The notes under the pieces were generated by a model that was given only the letters and a program-made list of their open reading frames with translations, was not told the origin of the DNA and ran no database searches. DNA of 64,000 bases. It comes from an uncultured Kangiellaceae bacterium. GTDB taxonomy: Bacteria > Pseudomonadota > Gammaproteobacteria > Enterobacterales > Kangiellaceae. This document shows positions 1-9,729 of this stretch, piece by piece. How positions within the stretch are numbered: position 1 is the stretch's first letter; each line of letters starts with the position of its first letter. Location: positions 1 to 64,000 of the forward strand of contig CAJQOL010000066.1 in NCBI GenBank assembly GCA_905479925.1, written 5' to 3'. A program made the translations under genes and the position numbers.

Positions 1-1877
1 AATGTTTGGATATTAAACCGAATTAATCCCGAATTAGAAGTGACCCATAGATTTCCGCGCCTGTCCGGGGAGAACTGAAACTGGCTATTATCGGGCAGAC
101 CATCAAGACTGGTAAAATGCTTGAGTTCCTCTCCACTGGCATTGTCAACAACATAAATCCCAAAGCCAGGATAGGAAATCCAAGTTTTCTCGCCATCGTT
201 GTAGATCCCTTCAGCGTAGGTACGAGGTGTATCCGAAGGTGGTAAAGAGTGAAGCGTCTGATAGGTTCCGGAGGACTTTGAATAAGTTGCTACACGATCG
301 ACCATACTAAAATAAAGTTGGTCATTATTGTTGGGCGATCCGCCGATCATCCTGCCAAATTGCTCTAACACATTTCCCTTAGAATTAGTATTTTCGTTTA
401 ATGTAACAGCGCCAGTTTCTGTGTTGTAAATGTGTAATCCATCAGCGTTAAGAATCCCCATGTTTTTCTCATTAAGGAAAAAAATATCTCTGGGATATTC
501 AGGTAACTTGTGCTTTCCCTGTTCAGTAGCCTCTACCTCAATTCGTTTAAGTGACTTAGTGTCAAACTTAGTGATTCCTTCGCTCGATAATATCCACAAC
601 AAGTCTCCTTGTACTTCGATATCGTAAATCGTGGAAGCAGTAACCGTAGCTTTTATATCACCATTGATTAAAAACTGCCTAACATCGCCCGTTTGAGCAT
701 CAATTCGATTAAGTCCATTTTTAGTGCCTACCCAAATATTGCCTTCATTATCTTCTTTAGTTGCCCAAACGAGGTTATCTGATATGGCTCGAGAATTGTT
801 TTGGTTTTTTTGGTAGAAGCCTATATTCTCAACATTGGGATTCCATTTAAAAGCGCCATCATTTCTACTACCAAACCAAAAATTCCCTTCGTTATCTTTG
901 ATCATTGCAATTATGTTGTTGTCCACCGATTGATATCGCGTTTCAGAATAGGCAACAACGGGTTCAAGCTGACCGTTTTTTGTTAACTTAATAAGTCCTT
1001 GATGGGTAGCTAACCAATAGAAGTTTTTTTCTTCAATTATTTGCCAAACATTGAGGTCCGTAACTAGTACTTTGCTTTCTAACTGCTCAATCGGTTTGTC
1101 TAAAAATGTGTCTAATGTTTTAGTAGAAATAGAATACAACCCTTCAACAGTAAGAAAGAGAAAATCTCCTGTATTATTTCGGTGTATGTTTTTTACATTC
1201 TCTCGGTCATCGTCGGTACTTCTATTTGTAACGGTAGTTTTAGAATGCAATGTTAAAAACGGTAAACTCTGAATTCGATTTTCTTTAACATGATAGGCAA
1301 AAGCACCACTAGATGTTCCAACCAATAACCATTCGCCATATTCATAAATGGCTCTGATCAAATTCCTATTGTCTAAAGTTGGTTCAAAATCTACAACAAA
1401 ATCCAATTGTTCGCTAACAGAGTCGTACTTGAAAATTGCTCGCATGGTTGCCATCCATACTTGCTCTTTGGTTCCTTGAGCGACCGTCATAAATGCAGAG
1501 TCTAGGACTTCTCGGTCTTTAGGAAAGGGAGGAATAAATTCTTGGATCGAACTATCGGATTTTCTAATTCGAAAATTCTTATTAGGAACACTACCTACCC
1601 ATATATTATTTTTTGAATCTTCAAACAATGTATTAATTGCTTGTATTTCTAGCAGATTGTCAGGTCCGCTGACAATGCGAATACTGTGACCGTCATAGAA
1701 ATTGAGCCCTTGACTAGTGCCAAACCAGAGAAAACCATCACTATCCTGAAGGATTTGGCTTACATTAGCCTGACTGAGGCCCTCTTCTAAGGAAACCTGC
1801 TCTAAGCGTACATTCTGACTAGCATCAACGTAGACCGTCGCTAACAAGAAAAATAAGATTAGGAATACTCTATGCAA
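1..1877 (-). CDS. Two-component regulator propeller (Reg_prop) sensor, N-terminal part, runs off left edge
   Basis: Reading the minus strand from a TTG at 1877 gives one open frame to base 1. The start has GGAG eight bases upstream; another in-frame TTG at 1883 is too close to it. The product begins with a hydrophobic signal-like stretch, then repeats units of the form GLSQAN...DSDGFLWFGTSQGLNFYDG and GLPDNSQFQFSPDRRGNLWV. These are the hallmark of Reg_prop periplasmic seven-bladed propellers. In known families the propeller is followed by Y_Y_Y, a membrane segment and a histidine kinase or GGDEF domain; that part lies outside the window, so the output is unknown. TATACT on the minus strand at 1923-1928 could be its -10 box, without a convincing -35. 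Short plus-strand ORFs across 430-1272 are shadows. Confidence 0.85.
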   Translation of the reverse strand, partial: MHRVFLILFFLLATVYVDASQNVRLEQVSLEEGLSQANVSQILQDSDGFLWFGTSQGLNFYDGHSIRIVSGPDNLLEIQAINTLFEDSKNNIWVGSVPNKNFRIRKSDSSIQEFIPPFPKDREVLDSAFMTVAQGTKEQVWMATMRAIFKYDSVSEQLDFVVDFEPTLDNRNLIRAIYEYGEWLLVGTSSGAFAYHVKENRIQSLPFLTLHSKTTVTNRSTDDDRENVKNIHRNNTGDFLFLTVEGLYSISTKTLDTFLDKPIEQLESKVLVTDLNVWQIIEEKNFYWLATHQGLIKLTKNGQLEPVVAYSETRYQSVDNNIIAMIKDNEGNFWFGSRNDGAFKWNPNVENIGFYQKNQNNSRAISDNLVWATKEDNEGNIWVGTKNGLNRIDAQTGDVRQFLINGDIKATVTASTIYDIEVQGDLLWILSSEGITKFDTKSLKRIEVEATEQGKHKLPEYPRDIFFLNEKNMGILNADGLHIYNTETGAVTLNENTNSKGNVLEQFGRMIGGSPNNNDQLYFSMVDRVATYSKSSGTYQTLHSLPPSDTPRTYAEGIYNDGEKTWISYPGFGIYVVDNASGEELKHFTSLDGLPDNSQFQFSPDRRGNLWVTSNSGLIRFNIQT

Positions 1878-2058
1878 TAGCAACGCTCCAATCTACAAAT
1901 AAACAAAAAATGATTGGATTAAAGTATAGCAGCGCTGAAAAATTCGGCCGAGAAAAAGGAGGATTTTGAAACTAATAGCATGAATATCAATAATATGGCT
2001 TTTCGGTTACCCAAATAAGGCGTTTCATTCAAAAGCTATTGCCACGATAAGCTTACAT

Positions 2059-2664
2059 TTACATATTCTTGAGCGCTAAACGAATAAGACTCGCCGCAGG
2101 TAGATTTTGATCTTCAATTTTACTAATGGCCATACTAGCAGCTTGCGGTTTATACCCTAAAGCAACTAAGCCACTAATCGCCTCTTGCGCTTGACTATTA
2201 ATGTTTGTTTCTGAAGTTTCTTGATTTGAGCTTGCGGGTAGTTCGCTGGATGTAATTTGCCAATCTTTTAGCTTGTCTTTCATTTCAATAATTAGGCGTT
2301 CTGCCGTTTTCTTACCGACGCCTGGAATTTTAACCAGTTGATTGACCTCATTAGCCCTAACAAATTGTACAAACTCCACGGAATTCATCGCCGATAATAT
2401 AGCTAGAGCCAGTTTCGGTCCTACGCCATTTACTTTAATTAACTCTCTAAAAAGCTTTCGTTCTTCTAAGCTAAAAAAAGCGAACAGGGTATGGGCATTT
2501 TCGCTCACCGATAGATGGGTATGCAAAACGACTGGTTGCCCGAGTTCCGGTAGATTATAGATTGTATTCATTGGAGACTGACAGTCGTAACCGACGCCGT
2601 TTACATCAACCAATACGAATGGTGGTTGTTTCTCTAATAAAATACCGTTTAAACGACCTATCAT
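2059..2664 (-). CDS. ruvA: Holliday junction branch migration protein RuvA
   Basis: RuvA forms a tetramer on the four-way junction, loads the RuvB motor and helps present the junction to RuvC. The 201-residue length is normal. Residues 1-63 form the OB-fold domain (MIGRLNGILLEK start). Two helix-hairpin-helix motifs follow at about 78-90 (VNGVGPKLALAIL) and 113-125 (IPGVGKKTAERLI). The C-terminal RuvB-binding helical domain covers about 155-201 (SGLVALGYKPQAA). It lies 60 bases after ruvC on the same strand. The usual partner ruvB is not next: after ruvA there is about 180 bp and then an unrelated sensor gene. Confidence 0.97.
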   Translation of the reverse strand: MIGRLNGILLEKQPPFVLVDVNGVGYDCQSPMNTIYNLPELGQPVVLHTHLSVSENAHTLFAFFSLEERKLFRELIKVNGVGPKLALAILSAMNSVEFVQFVRANEVNQLVKIPGVGKKTAERLIIEMKDKLKDWQITSSELPASSNQETSETNINSQAQEAISGLVALGYKPQAASMAISKIEDQNLPAASLIRLALKNM

Positions 2665-2724
2665 TCTATGACTCCAATATCATTATTAGTAAACTCTAGC
2701 AGCGAACAACTTCAGTAAATTGCG

Positions 2725-3243
2725 CTAGCTTAGGCGCCCTCTATTCATTCGATTACTACCAACTTGAGAAAGCGCATTTTGTAAAGCGTGCGCGTGACAG
2801 ATTGCTACCGCTAGTCCATCGGCAGCGTCAGCTTGGGGAACATCACTTAAACCAAGAAGTTGAGTAACCATGTGCTGAACTTGTTTTTTATCCGCGGCCC
2901 CAGTACCAACAACGGATTGCTTTATTTGACGTGCAGAATATTCAGCGACACATAATGCATGTTGAGCCATAGCTACCATCGCCGAACCTCGAGCTTGACC
3001 AAGCTTTAATGCAGAGTCAGCGTTCTTAGACATAAAAACTTGTTCAATCGCTGCTTCATTCGGTTTATAGGTTTGCACAACTTCAGAAATACAATCAAAA
3101 ATTTGATTGAGCTTATCCGATAGGATGCCTTCTTTAATCCGAATGCATCCGCTGGCTACGTATTCAATCTTTCGGCCATTCATTTTTACTACACCGAAGC
3201 CGGTAATTCTGGAGCCAGGATCAATACCCAAGATTATTGACAT
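2725..3243 (-). CDS. ruvC: Crossover junction endodeoxyribonuclease RuvC
   Basis: RuvC is a dimeric, magnesium-dependent nuclease that resolves Holliday junctions in recombinational repair. The 172 residues match the family. The four acidic catalytic residues of the RNase H fold are all present: D8 (ILGIDPGSR), E67 (AIEQVF), D139 and D142 ([14 protein letters not shown]). The start ATG at 3243 gives the standard N-terminus. It lies 69 bases after yebC and 60 bases before ruvA, all on the minus strand, in the common gammaproteobacterial order yebC-ruvC-ruvA. Confidence 0.97.
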   Translation of the reverse strand: MSIILGIDPGSRITGFGVVKMNGRKIEYVASGCIRIKEGILSDKLNQIFDCISEVVQTYKPNEAAIEQVFMSKNADSALKLGQARGSAMVAMAQHALCVAEYSARQIKQSVVGTGAADKKQVQHMVTQLLGLSDVPQADAADGLAVAICHAHALQNALSQVGSNRMNRGRLS

Positions 3244-3312
3244 TAAATTGATTTACCCTTGCTAAACGCTATCAAAACTTTCCCATAACTTTGGGAGTAA
3301 AATTTTGAGACC

Positions 3313-4056
3313 TTAAAGTTGGTCATAAGCCTCTGCTGGAATGCTAGCATTACTATAAACGTTTTGAGTATCATCCAAATCCTCTAAACGGTCAATAAGG
3401 CGAAGTACTTTAACAGCACAACTGATGTCGAGTTCAGCTTGTGTCGATGGTAGCATCGCTATCTCACCATCTTCGGCTTTAACACCCTTTTCTTCAAGAG
3501 CATCTTTTACCACCATAAAATCTTCTGGAGCTGTTAAAACTTCAAAAGAACCATCATCGTGATTAATAATATCTTCCGCTCCAGCTTCTAAAGCCTCTTC
3601 CATTAGCGTATCTTCATCAACACTAGCGGCATAGATAATCTGTCCTTTCTTTTCAAACAAATAAGAAACAGAACCGCTTGTAGCAAGTTCACTGCCTGAT
3701 TTAGTAAATGCGTGCCTTACTTCGGCAACGGTTCTATTCTTATTATCGGTCATGCATTCAACTAGAATGGCGCAACCACCCGGGCCATAACCTTCGTAGG
3801 TTAGCTCGTCCATGCTGGAGCCATCATCACCACCAGCGCCTCGCTTTACTGCCCGCTCTACAGTATCACGGGTCATATTACCACTTAACGCTTTATCTAT
3901 TGCTGCTCGTAAACGTGGATTGTTATCGGGATCGCCACCACCGCTTTTCGCTGCAACTACAATTTCTCGAATAAACTTAGTAAAAAGTTTACCTCGCTTT
4001 GAATCTTGCGCTTTCTTGCGATGTTGTATGTTTGCCCATTTACTGTGCCCGGCCAT
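3313..4056 (-). CDS. yebC: YebC/TACO1-family transcription or translation regulator
   Basis: This 247-residue protein begins [18 protein letters not shown], the signature N-terminus of the YebC/TACO1 family, and continues with the conserved [15 protein letters not shown] and [14 protein letters not shown] segments. Family members have been described as DNA-binding regulators and, more recently, as ribosome-associated factors that help translate proline-rich stretches; which role applies here cannot be told from sequence. It lies between aspS (67-base gap) and ruvC on the minus strand, its common location in proteobacteria. Plus-strand ORFs within this interval are shadows. Confidence 0.95.
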   Translation of the reverse strand: MAGHSKWANIQHRKKAQDSKRGKLFTKFIREIVVAAKSGGGDPDNNPRLRAAIDKALSGNMTRDTVERAVKRGAGGDDGSSMDELTYEGYGPGGCAILVECMTDNKNRTVAEVRHAFTKSGSELATSGSVSYLFEKKGQIIYAASVDEDTLMEEALEAGAEDIINHDDGSFEVLTAPEDFMVVKDALEEKGVKAEDGEIAMLPSTQAELDISCAVKVLRLIDRLEDLDDTQNVYSNASIPAEAYDQL

Positions 4057-4123
4057 TTGCCACCCTCCACTAACGCTAAATCGGTGTTTAAATCCTTGTC
4101 ACTATTTTATGACAGTTAGCTTA

Positions 4124-5902
4124 TTAATCTTCTTTAGCTTGCTGTTTTTTGATTGTTGCAATCGCTAATTCTTCGAGCTGAGCCGCCGAAACCTTTGATG
4201 GCGCAGAGGTAAGCGGACAACTAGCTGTGGTAGTTTTTGGAAATGCAATAACATCTCTGATCGAATCAGCACCAACCATCAACATCACTAATCGATCAAG
4301 TCCAAATGCAATGCCTCCATGTGGGGGACAACCATATTTTAATGCTTCAAGTAAGAAACCAAACTTATCTTCCGCTTCTTGGCTCTCAATGCCTAATATA
4401 TCAAAAATCGCCGCTTGTACGTCTTGATTATGGATACGAACTGAACCCCCACCAACTTCGCAACCGTTTAGCACCATATCATAAGCTCTTGACAAGGTTT
4501 CCGTTGGTGCCGCCTTTAACTTTTCTACGTCGTTCTCCTGCGGCGCCGTAAACGGATGGTGTAACGCATGCATTTGGCCCTTATCTTCCTCAAACATTGG
4601 AAAATCAACGACCCATAAAGGCTTCCACGATTTTTCCACGAGGTCTAGGTCTTGAGCAACTTTTAAACGAAGCGCCCCCAGTGCGTCCGTGACAACCTTG
4701 TTAGAGTCTGCGCCGAACAACAAAATATCACCTTCTTGAGCATTGGTTCTATCGATAATACTGTCTACAATCTCGTCGTTAAGGAACTTAGCGACCGGTG
4801 ACTGAACACCTTCTACGCCTTTACCTGTTTGCTTTATTTTTATCCAAGCTAAACCTTTCGCTCCATAACGTCCAGCGTATTCACCATACTGGTCGATTTG
4901 CTTTCGACTCAGTGCAGCGCCACCGGGAACACAAATAGTAGCAACTCTTCCTTTTTCATCATTGGCCGGGCCAGAGAAAACTTTAAACTCAACGTCTTTA
5001 ACAAGATCAGCGACATCAAATAGTTCGATGGAAACTCGTAGGTCCGGCTTATCACTACCATAACGCTGCATAGCTTCTGCGTAGGGCATACGAGGAAACT
5101 CCCCCAGATCTACATCAAGCGTTTGTTTAAACAGCTGACGTATCATTTTTTCCATCATGCCCATAATAGCTTCCTCGTCCATAAACGAGGTTTCAATATC
5201 GAGTTGGGTAAACTCAGGCTGGCGGTCGGCTCTTAAATCTTCATCTCTAAAACATCTAACAACTTGATAATATCGGTCAAACCCACTCATCATTAAAAGC
5301 TGTTTAAACAGCTGTGGAGATTGGGGAAGAGCGAAAAAAGATCCCTTGTTCGTGCGACTAGGCACCAAATAATCCCTCGCGCCTTCTGGAGTCGCTTTGG
5401 TTAAGATTGGCGTCTCAATATCAACAAAATGCTCGGCTTCAAGAAAATCTCTCAATTTCTTGGCGACATTGTTTCTGAACAGTAAGCGTTCTTGCATTTC
5501 CGGTCTACGTAAATCAAGATAACGGTACTTCAATCGAAGTTCTTCAGAAACCTCTTCATGGCCGTCTATTAGAATTGCTGGGGGCGCAGATTTATTCAGG
5601 ACAGACAATTCAGACGCAAGAATCTCGATAGTCCCAGTTTCCATGTCTTTGTTAATCATGTTCTCGGGTCTGTTTCGTACCGTCCCAGTCATCGATACGA
5701 CAAACTCGTTTCTCAGAGTTTCAGCTTGAGCAAAAAGCTCAGGTTGGTCCGGTTCAATAACAACTTGAACAATGCCGGTTCTGTCTCTTAATTGAAGGAA
5801 AATTAGTCCTCCAAGATCTCTTCTACGATGAACCCAACCTGCAACCGTGACGGAAACTCCAGCTTCAGCAGACAGTAAATCGCCGTTATAATGACTACGC
5901 AT
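4124..5902 (-). CDS. aspS: Aspartyl-tRNA synthetase (AspRS)
   Basis: A cytoplasmic class II synthetase that charges tRNA with aspartate. The 592 residues fit the bacterial type, which carries a GAD insertion. Visible signatures are the N-terminal OB-fold anticodon-binding region ([20 protein letters not shown]), class II motif 2 ([18 protein letters not shown]) and motif 3 ([15 protein letters not shown]). Whether it is discriminating or also charges tRNA-Asn cannot be decided without knowing if AsnRS or GatCAB exists elsewhere. It is the first gene of the minus-strand aspS-yebC-ruvC-ruvA run. Its leader holds a short palindrome, CGACA-TTT-TGTCG, at 5933-5945, of unknown meaning. Confidence 0.97.
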   Translation of the reverse strand: MRSHYNGDLLSAEAGVSVTVAGWVHRRRDLGGLIFLQLRDRTGIVQVVIEPDQPELFAQAETLRNEFVVSMTGTVRNRPENMINKDMETGTIEILASELSVLNKSAPPAILIDGHEEVSEELRLKYRYLDLRRPEMQERLLFRNNVAKKLRDFLEAEHFVDIETPILTKATPEGARDYLVPSRTNKGSFFALPQSPQLFKQLLMMSGFDRYYQVVRCFRDEDLRADRQPEFTQLDIETSFMDEEAIMGMMEKMIRQLFKQTLDVDLGEFPRMPYAEAMQRYGSDKPDLRVSIELFDVADLVKDVEFKVFSGPANDEKGRVATICVPGGAALSRKQIDQYGEYAGRYGAKGLAWIKIKQTGKGVEGVQSPVAKFLNDEIVDSIIDRTNAQEGDILLFGADSNKVVTDALGALRLKVAQDLDLVEKSWKPLWVVDFPMFEEDKGQMHALHHPFTAPQENDVEKLKAAPTETLSRAYDMVLNGCEVGGGSVRIHNQDVQAAIFDILGIESQEAEDKFGFLLEALKYGCPPHGGIAFGLDRLVMLMVGADSIRDVIAFPKTTTASCPLTSAPSKVSAAQLEELAIATIKKQQAKED

Positions 5903-6134
5903 AATCTGACCTTAAAATAACTTGAAAATAGACGACATTTTGTCGCTAAGAAAAACCGCGTATGTTACTGGATATAAGGGCTAAAGTCATCAATCCTATC
6001 AAAAACCAGGCTAATTAAGCCTCAGCCCCCCTTGGTTGCCCTTCAATAAACTGGCAATCCACTAAATTCTATCCTAAGCTATTGATATTATAATAATTTG
6101 CTATATTTCCCAGTATTAACTCCCAAGGTAGTCA

Positions 6135-7223
6135 ATGATAAAAGAGTGGGTCAACAAAATGACTAGCGGATACGACTTGAGTTCAAATCCGTTTCTATAT
6201 CGTCGACTCAGTATGACAGTAGCGCTGTTGTCGATAACATTGTTTGCATTTGTTGTTTTTAGCGTTATAAATTTTAAGGCCGGTAAATACCTTCTCGTTT
6301 CGCTAGATATCTGTGTCATAGCGTTGGCATTATTCTCACTTCATTTACTACTCATTAAGAAAAAGATCGAACTTGCCTCTATAGTTGCAACAATTTTCCT
6401 TTTAGTTTTTCTTCTAGCTTTTAGTTTCATTAATAAAAACAACGGCTTCGGACTGGTCTGGACGCTTTGTTACCCGTTATTTGTGGTGCCCATTTTAGGT
6501 ACTAAAAATGGTCTTAGAATGATCGGTTTGTTCTACTTGATGCTAATACCTATGGCCTATAACGGCATTGGTATCTGGGACTATGGTAATTGGGACAACA
6601 CTTCTTTTCTTCGTTTTGTTCTCGCCTCTTTTACTATTGTATTTATCGCTTATTTTTTTGAATCGACCACCGTCAAAGCGTATAACACAATCATGAAAAT
6701 ACGAGACAAAGAAAAAGTCTACTTGAAAGAGCTTGAAAATTTATCAATTACCGACCAGCTTACCGGCCTCCATAACCGGCGCTATTTTGACGAACACTTT
6801 GCTCTCGAACAAATGAAAGTCGCGCGATACGGTAATTCTTTATGCCTAATGATGATTGATGTTGACCATTTCAAAAGCGTTAATGACCAATTTGGTCATC
6901 AAGTTGGTGACACGGTATTGAGGGAGTTTGCAAAACTACTCAAGAATAGAATGAGAGGCTCTGATATCCTCGCCCGCTGGGGCGGTGAAGAGTTTATTGT
7001 GTTACTACCGGCAACCAAACTAGAAGACTGCGAAATCATTGCGGAAGATATCCGTCGGGCTGTTGAGATTTATTCTTTCTCACAGGTCGGTAAGTTGACA
7101 ACCAGTATAGGGTTATCTGTAGTTTGCGCCGGTGATTCAAATCAAAGAAAGGCTATTCAAAATGCAGATTCCGCGCTTTACCAAGCCAAAGAAGCTGGAA
7201 GAAACCGAGTACAACGGCTTTAA
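6135..7223 (+). CDS. Membrane-bound diguanylate cyclase (GGDEF)
   Basis: This 362-residue protein has about six hydrophobic segments in its first half (roughly 27-46, 51-74, 80-99, 107-122, 127-146 and 157-176), a short linker near 185-205, and a GGDEF domain from about 206. The active-site motif is GGEEF at 283-287. An inhibitory-site RxxD (RGSD, 274-277) sits exactly five residues upstream, so product feedback by c-di-GMP is expected. The phosphate-loop segment IDVDHFKSVND is intact. It therefore probably makes c-di-GMP in response to a membrane or extracytoplasmic signal; the sensor half is not a family I can name. It stands alone, divergent from aspS. Confidence 0.92.
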   Translation: MIKEWVNKMTSGYDLSSNPFLYRRLSMTVALLSITLFAFVVFSVINFKAGKYLLVSLDICVIALALFSLHLLLIKKKIELASIVATIFLLVFLLAFSFINKNNGFGLVWTLCYPLFVVPILGTKNGLRMIGLFYLMLIPMAYNGIGIWDYGNWDNTSFLRFVLASFTIVFIAYFFESTTVKAYNTIMKIRDKEKVYLKELENLSITDQLTGLHNRRYFDEHFALEQMKVARYGNSLCLMMIDVDHFKSVNDQFGHQVGDTVLREFAKLLKNRMRGSDILARWGGEEFIVLLPATKLEDCEIIAEDIRRAVEIYSFSQVGKLTTSIGLSVVCAGDSNQRKAIQNADSALYQAKEAGRNRVQRL

Positions 7224-7405
7224 GATTGCAAAATATTAACAATAATACTGCACAAACATCCAAGCGAATAACTTCAATAAATTCAATAAAATACCTCAGT
7301 CTGCCAATTGAAAAGCGACTATTTGGAAGAAATCGATTGTGATTTGAAACTTAAAACAGCCATATCCGTAAATTTTGATGTTTTATTCCTTAGAAAACTG
7401 GATTT

Positions 7406-7434
7406 TTGCGCTATTTTTGCCTATTTATTAGTAT
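7406..7434 (+). promoter_or_regulatory. Candidate sigma70-type promoter for the 7465-8874 gene pair
   Basis: TTGCGC at 7406-7411 and TAGTAT at 7429-7434 are separated by 17 bases, pointing at the ATG at 7465. Neither box is a perfect consensus match. The rest of the 7224-7464 gap is AT-rich with no gene or clear operator; I saw no FNR-like TTGAT-N4-ATCAA site. Confidence 0.35.
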
Positions 7435-7464
7435 GACTATTATATTACCCTTAAGGACTTTTGA

Positions 7465-8073
7465 ATGAGCCAAGAAAATAACGCTGCGGATACGTTTATT
7501 TCAGTTGCACATGTTGCCTCTGAGCTCTTCAAAGCACAATCAATTGCCGAAGAGCTTTCGATTACTTCAAAAAATGCTAGAGCTCTTGCAGTACGGGCAG
7601 GCTCCACAGCCGCTGGTTTTAATGAAATTACTCGATTTATTGAAGGGTTGTCTAAATTAACCATAGAAGCTGCAAGCACCGTTAATACCATCGCAATCTC
7701 CCAAACAAAAATAGCCGCAAGCCTTTTTAGAACCGGTGGCTTTATCGCAAGACTTAATCGTGTGCAATATGAGCCGAAAGAAGGCGAAGCACATGCTCTT
7801 GCCCAAATATTTGAAAAGGTGAATGGCGAGAAAAGACATTTAGAGCAGCGCATTTCTGCGAGCCTCAGAGACTTGACTGATAGACTAGATGAAACAAAAA
7901 TGGAGCTTCGAGCAACCCAAGTCGTATCAGTTGTTTCAAGAGTAGAAGCATCACGTGCTAGCGAAGACTTTCAAGACTCTTTAAATTCAGTGGCAGACAA
8001 AGTATCGAGTGCCGGCAGCCGTATTAACGAACACCTGGAAAATGCTCGTCGACACTTAGCTCACCTCAATTAA
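7465..8073 (+). CDS. Soluble protein with a chemoreceptor signalling-hairpin-like helix
   Basis: A 202-residue, mostly helical protein without membrane segments or signal peptide. Residues about 36-70 (KNARALAVRAG...AAGFNEITRFIEGLSKL) follow the spacing of the MCP hairpin tip, whose consensus is roughly AAIEAARAGE.GRGFAVVA.EVR.LA. The rest looks like a coiled coil, and the canonical receptor sensor, HAMP and long signalling domains are absent. The start has AAGGAC upstream at good spacing. The next gene, 63 bases downstream, is an ODP-type di-iron protein. Related ODP proteins act as oxygen or iron sensors for a chemoreceptor in Treponema. A role as partner or transducer for that sensor is an inference; the hairpin match is by eye and could be a generic coiled coil. 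Confidence 0.6.
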   Translation: MSQENNAADTFISVAHVASELFKAQSIAEELSITSKNARALAVRAGSTAAGFNEITRFIEGLSKLTIEAASTVNTIAISQTKIAASLFRTGGFIARLNRVQYEPKEGEAHALAQIFEKVNGEKRHLEQRISASLRDLTDRLDETKMELRATQVVSVVSRVEASRASEDFQDSLNSVADKVSSAGSRINEHLENARRHLAHLN

Positions 8074-8136
8074 AACGAAGAACCAGAGCTTTACAAATAC
8101 ATAATTTATAAGAATTGAAACTCACAAGGACTAAAT

Positions 8137-8874
8137 ATGAAAGCGATATCACTCTTCCAAAAAGGTAGTCACCAATGGTTATGCTTTGGTCGCGACCCTG
8201 AGCGAGATGAAAAAATCATCGATACCAATCAATATATGGTGATGAACGGCGACCAGAGTATTATCCTCGATCCAGGAGGAATAGAGCTTTTTTCTCAGAT
8301 GTTAACGTCGGTGCTTAAATACACGACATTGGACAAAATTAAGGCCTTGTTTGCTTCTCACCAAGACCCCGATATCATTTCGTCGTTAGGTCTTTGGGAC
8401 CAATGTTTACCTAACGCAAAACTTTTTTCGCCTTGGATTTGGGAGTCGTTTCTAGCTCACTTTGGCATGAATAATATTAAATTCGAAGGAATTCCCGACG
8501 AAGGTAGTAGTTACCAGCTAGGAAATACTAATCTAGAGTTTATACCAGCGCACTACTTGCACTCTTCGGGTAACTTTAACGTCTATGATAAAGAAGCGAA
8601 AATTCTAATGAGTGGTGATATTGGTGCCGCACTAGATGAAGACGAAGCGCCGTTCTTTGTTGAAGACTTTGATGCACATATACCGAAAATGGAATTTTTC
8701 CACCGTCGCTGGATGCCTTCCAATAAGGCTAAAGATGATTGGATTGCTAATGTACGAAAACTAGATATTGAAATAATGGCGCCTCAACACGGCGGTTTAT
8801 TCAAAGGTGAAATGGTCACAGAGTTTCTTAATTGGTTAGAGCGACTCGATGTAGGTATTGCTCAAAATAAATAA
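8137..8874 (+). CDS. ODP-type oxygen-binding di-iron protein (metallo-beta-lactamase fold)
   Basis: This 245-residue protein looks like the stand-alone metallo-beta-lactamase-fold half of flavodiiron proteins. Likely metal ligands are H75, D77 and D79 (SHQDPDI), H139 (PAHYLH), D161 (SGDIGAA) and H218 (APQHGG). The HxDPDI form, without the final His of the canonical HxExDH motif, matches my memory of the ODP family, which binds iron and oxygen without a flavodoxin domain. There is no flavodoxin or rubredoxin domain, so reductase activity would need a partner. The start has AAGGA upstream. It probably shares a transcript with the hairpin-like protein just upstream. A role in oxygen, peroxide or iron sensing is inferred. 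Confidence 0.8.
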   Translation: MKAISLFQKGSHQWLCFGRDPERDEKIIDTNQYMVMNGDQSIILDPGGIELFSQMLTSVLKYTTLDKIKALFASHQDPDIISSLGLWDQCLPNAKLFSPWIWESFLAHFGMNNIKFEGIPDEGSSYQLGNTNLEFIPAHYLHSSGNFNVYDKEAKILMSGDIGAALDEDEAPFFVEDFDAHIPKMEFFHRRWMPSNKAKDDWIANVRKLDIEIMAPQHGGLFKGEMVTEFLNWLERLDVGIAQNK

Positions 8875-8900
8875 CCAATGTAAAACCAACCTAAAACCAA

Positions 8901-8944
8901 CTAAACAACTGTTACTCATCTATTTTATTAAGACAGTTGTTTAG
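8901..8944. terminator. Stem-loop between convergent genes, probable bidirectional terminator
   Basis: CTAAACAACTGT (8901-8912) and ACAGTTGTTTAG (8933-8944) are perfect 12-base inverted arms around a 20-base loop. They lie between the ends of the ODP gene (8874) and rlmB (8962), the expected place for a shared terminator. The following T-run is weak. Confidence 0.5.
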
Positions 8945-8961
8945 GGTTTACTTTCATATTG

Positions 8962-9717
8962 TTAGTTACGAGAGCTGGTCTTGCCATTTTGTCGGACGTA
9001 TTCAAACAAACAAACCCCGGTTGCCACCGACACATTTAAACTTGAAACACTTCCGGCCATGGGGATCTTTATTAGCTCATCGCAAGTTTCACGAGTTAAG
9101 CGCCGCATTCCCGCTCCCTCTGCTCCCATAACTAAAGCCACTTTATTTTCTAATTTAGTATCAAAAATTTCCGACGTTGCTTCACCAGCAGTACCAATCA
9201 CCCAAACAAATTCCTGTTGAAGTTGTTTTAGAAAACGCGCCAAATTTGTCACGCGGACTGTGGGAACATGTTCTGCAGCACCACAGGCGACTTTTCTAAC
9301 CGTAGAATTAAGCGATGCCGAGCGATCTTTCGGCAAAATAACCGCATCAACGCCGGCGGCATCGGCGGTTCTAATACAAGCCCCTAAATTATGGGGATCG
9401 GTTACACCGTCTAAAACTAAAACAAAAAAGTCATTCTTACTCGCCGCCAAATCCAGCAACTGGCTCTCACTCATTGATGCATCGTGAACCTTTGCTTCAG
9501 CAATTACACCTTGGTGGTTGCCCCGTACCCAATCATCCATTTTCCGACGGTCCACATTTTGGCACTTAATTCCCGCATTTTTAGCTAATGACTCTATTTT
9601 AGATAAGGTCTTATCACTACGATTTTTTAGCAAGAACAACTGGATAACATTCTGTGGCCCTCTTTCTAATAAGCTTTCAACAGCATGAATACCATAGATT
9701 TTTTCAATATTACTCAT
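8962..9717 (-). CDS. rlmB: 23S rRNA (guanosine-2'-O-)-methyltransferase RlmB
   Basis: A SPOUT-class (trefoil-knot) methyltransferase that 2'-O-methylates a guanosine in domain V of 23S rRNA. The 251 residues match RlmB. The N-terminal substrate-binding domain begins with IEKIYGIHAVESLLE. SPOUT motifs follow: VTDPHNLGACIRTADAAG (motif 1 region), VALVMGAEGAGM (motif 2) and IPMAGSVSSLNVSVATG (motif 3). It starts 12 bases after the rnr stop on the same strand, so the two are almost certainly cotranscribed, as in many gammaproteobacteria. Confidence 0.96.
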   Translation of the reverse strand: MSNIEKIYGIHAVESLLERGPQNVIQLFLLKNRSDKTLSKIESLAKNAGIKCQNVDRRKMDDWVRGNHQGVIAEAKVHDASMSESQLLDLAASKNDFFVLVLDGVTDPHNLGACIRTADAAGVDAVILPKDRSASLNSTVRKVACGAAEHVPTVRVTNLARFLKQLQQEFVWVIGTAGEATSEIFDTKLENKVALVMGAEGAGMRRLTRETCDELIKIPMAGSVSSLNVSVATGVCLFEYVRQNGKTSSRN

Positions 9718-9729
9718 TAACGATTACTC

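Noticed and set aside
430-1272. Three plus-strand ORFs near the left edge
   Set aside because: They are antisense to a clear Reg_prop coding frame that runs on the minus strand from 1877 to base 1.
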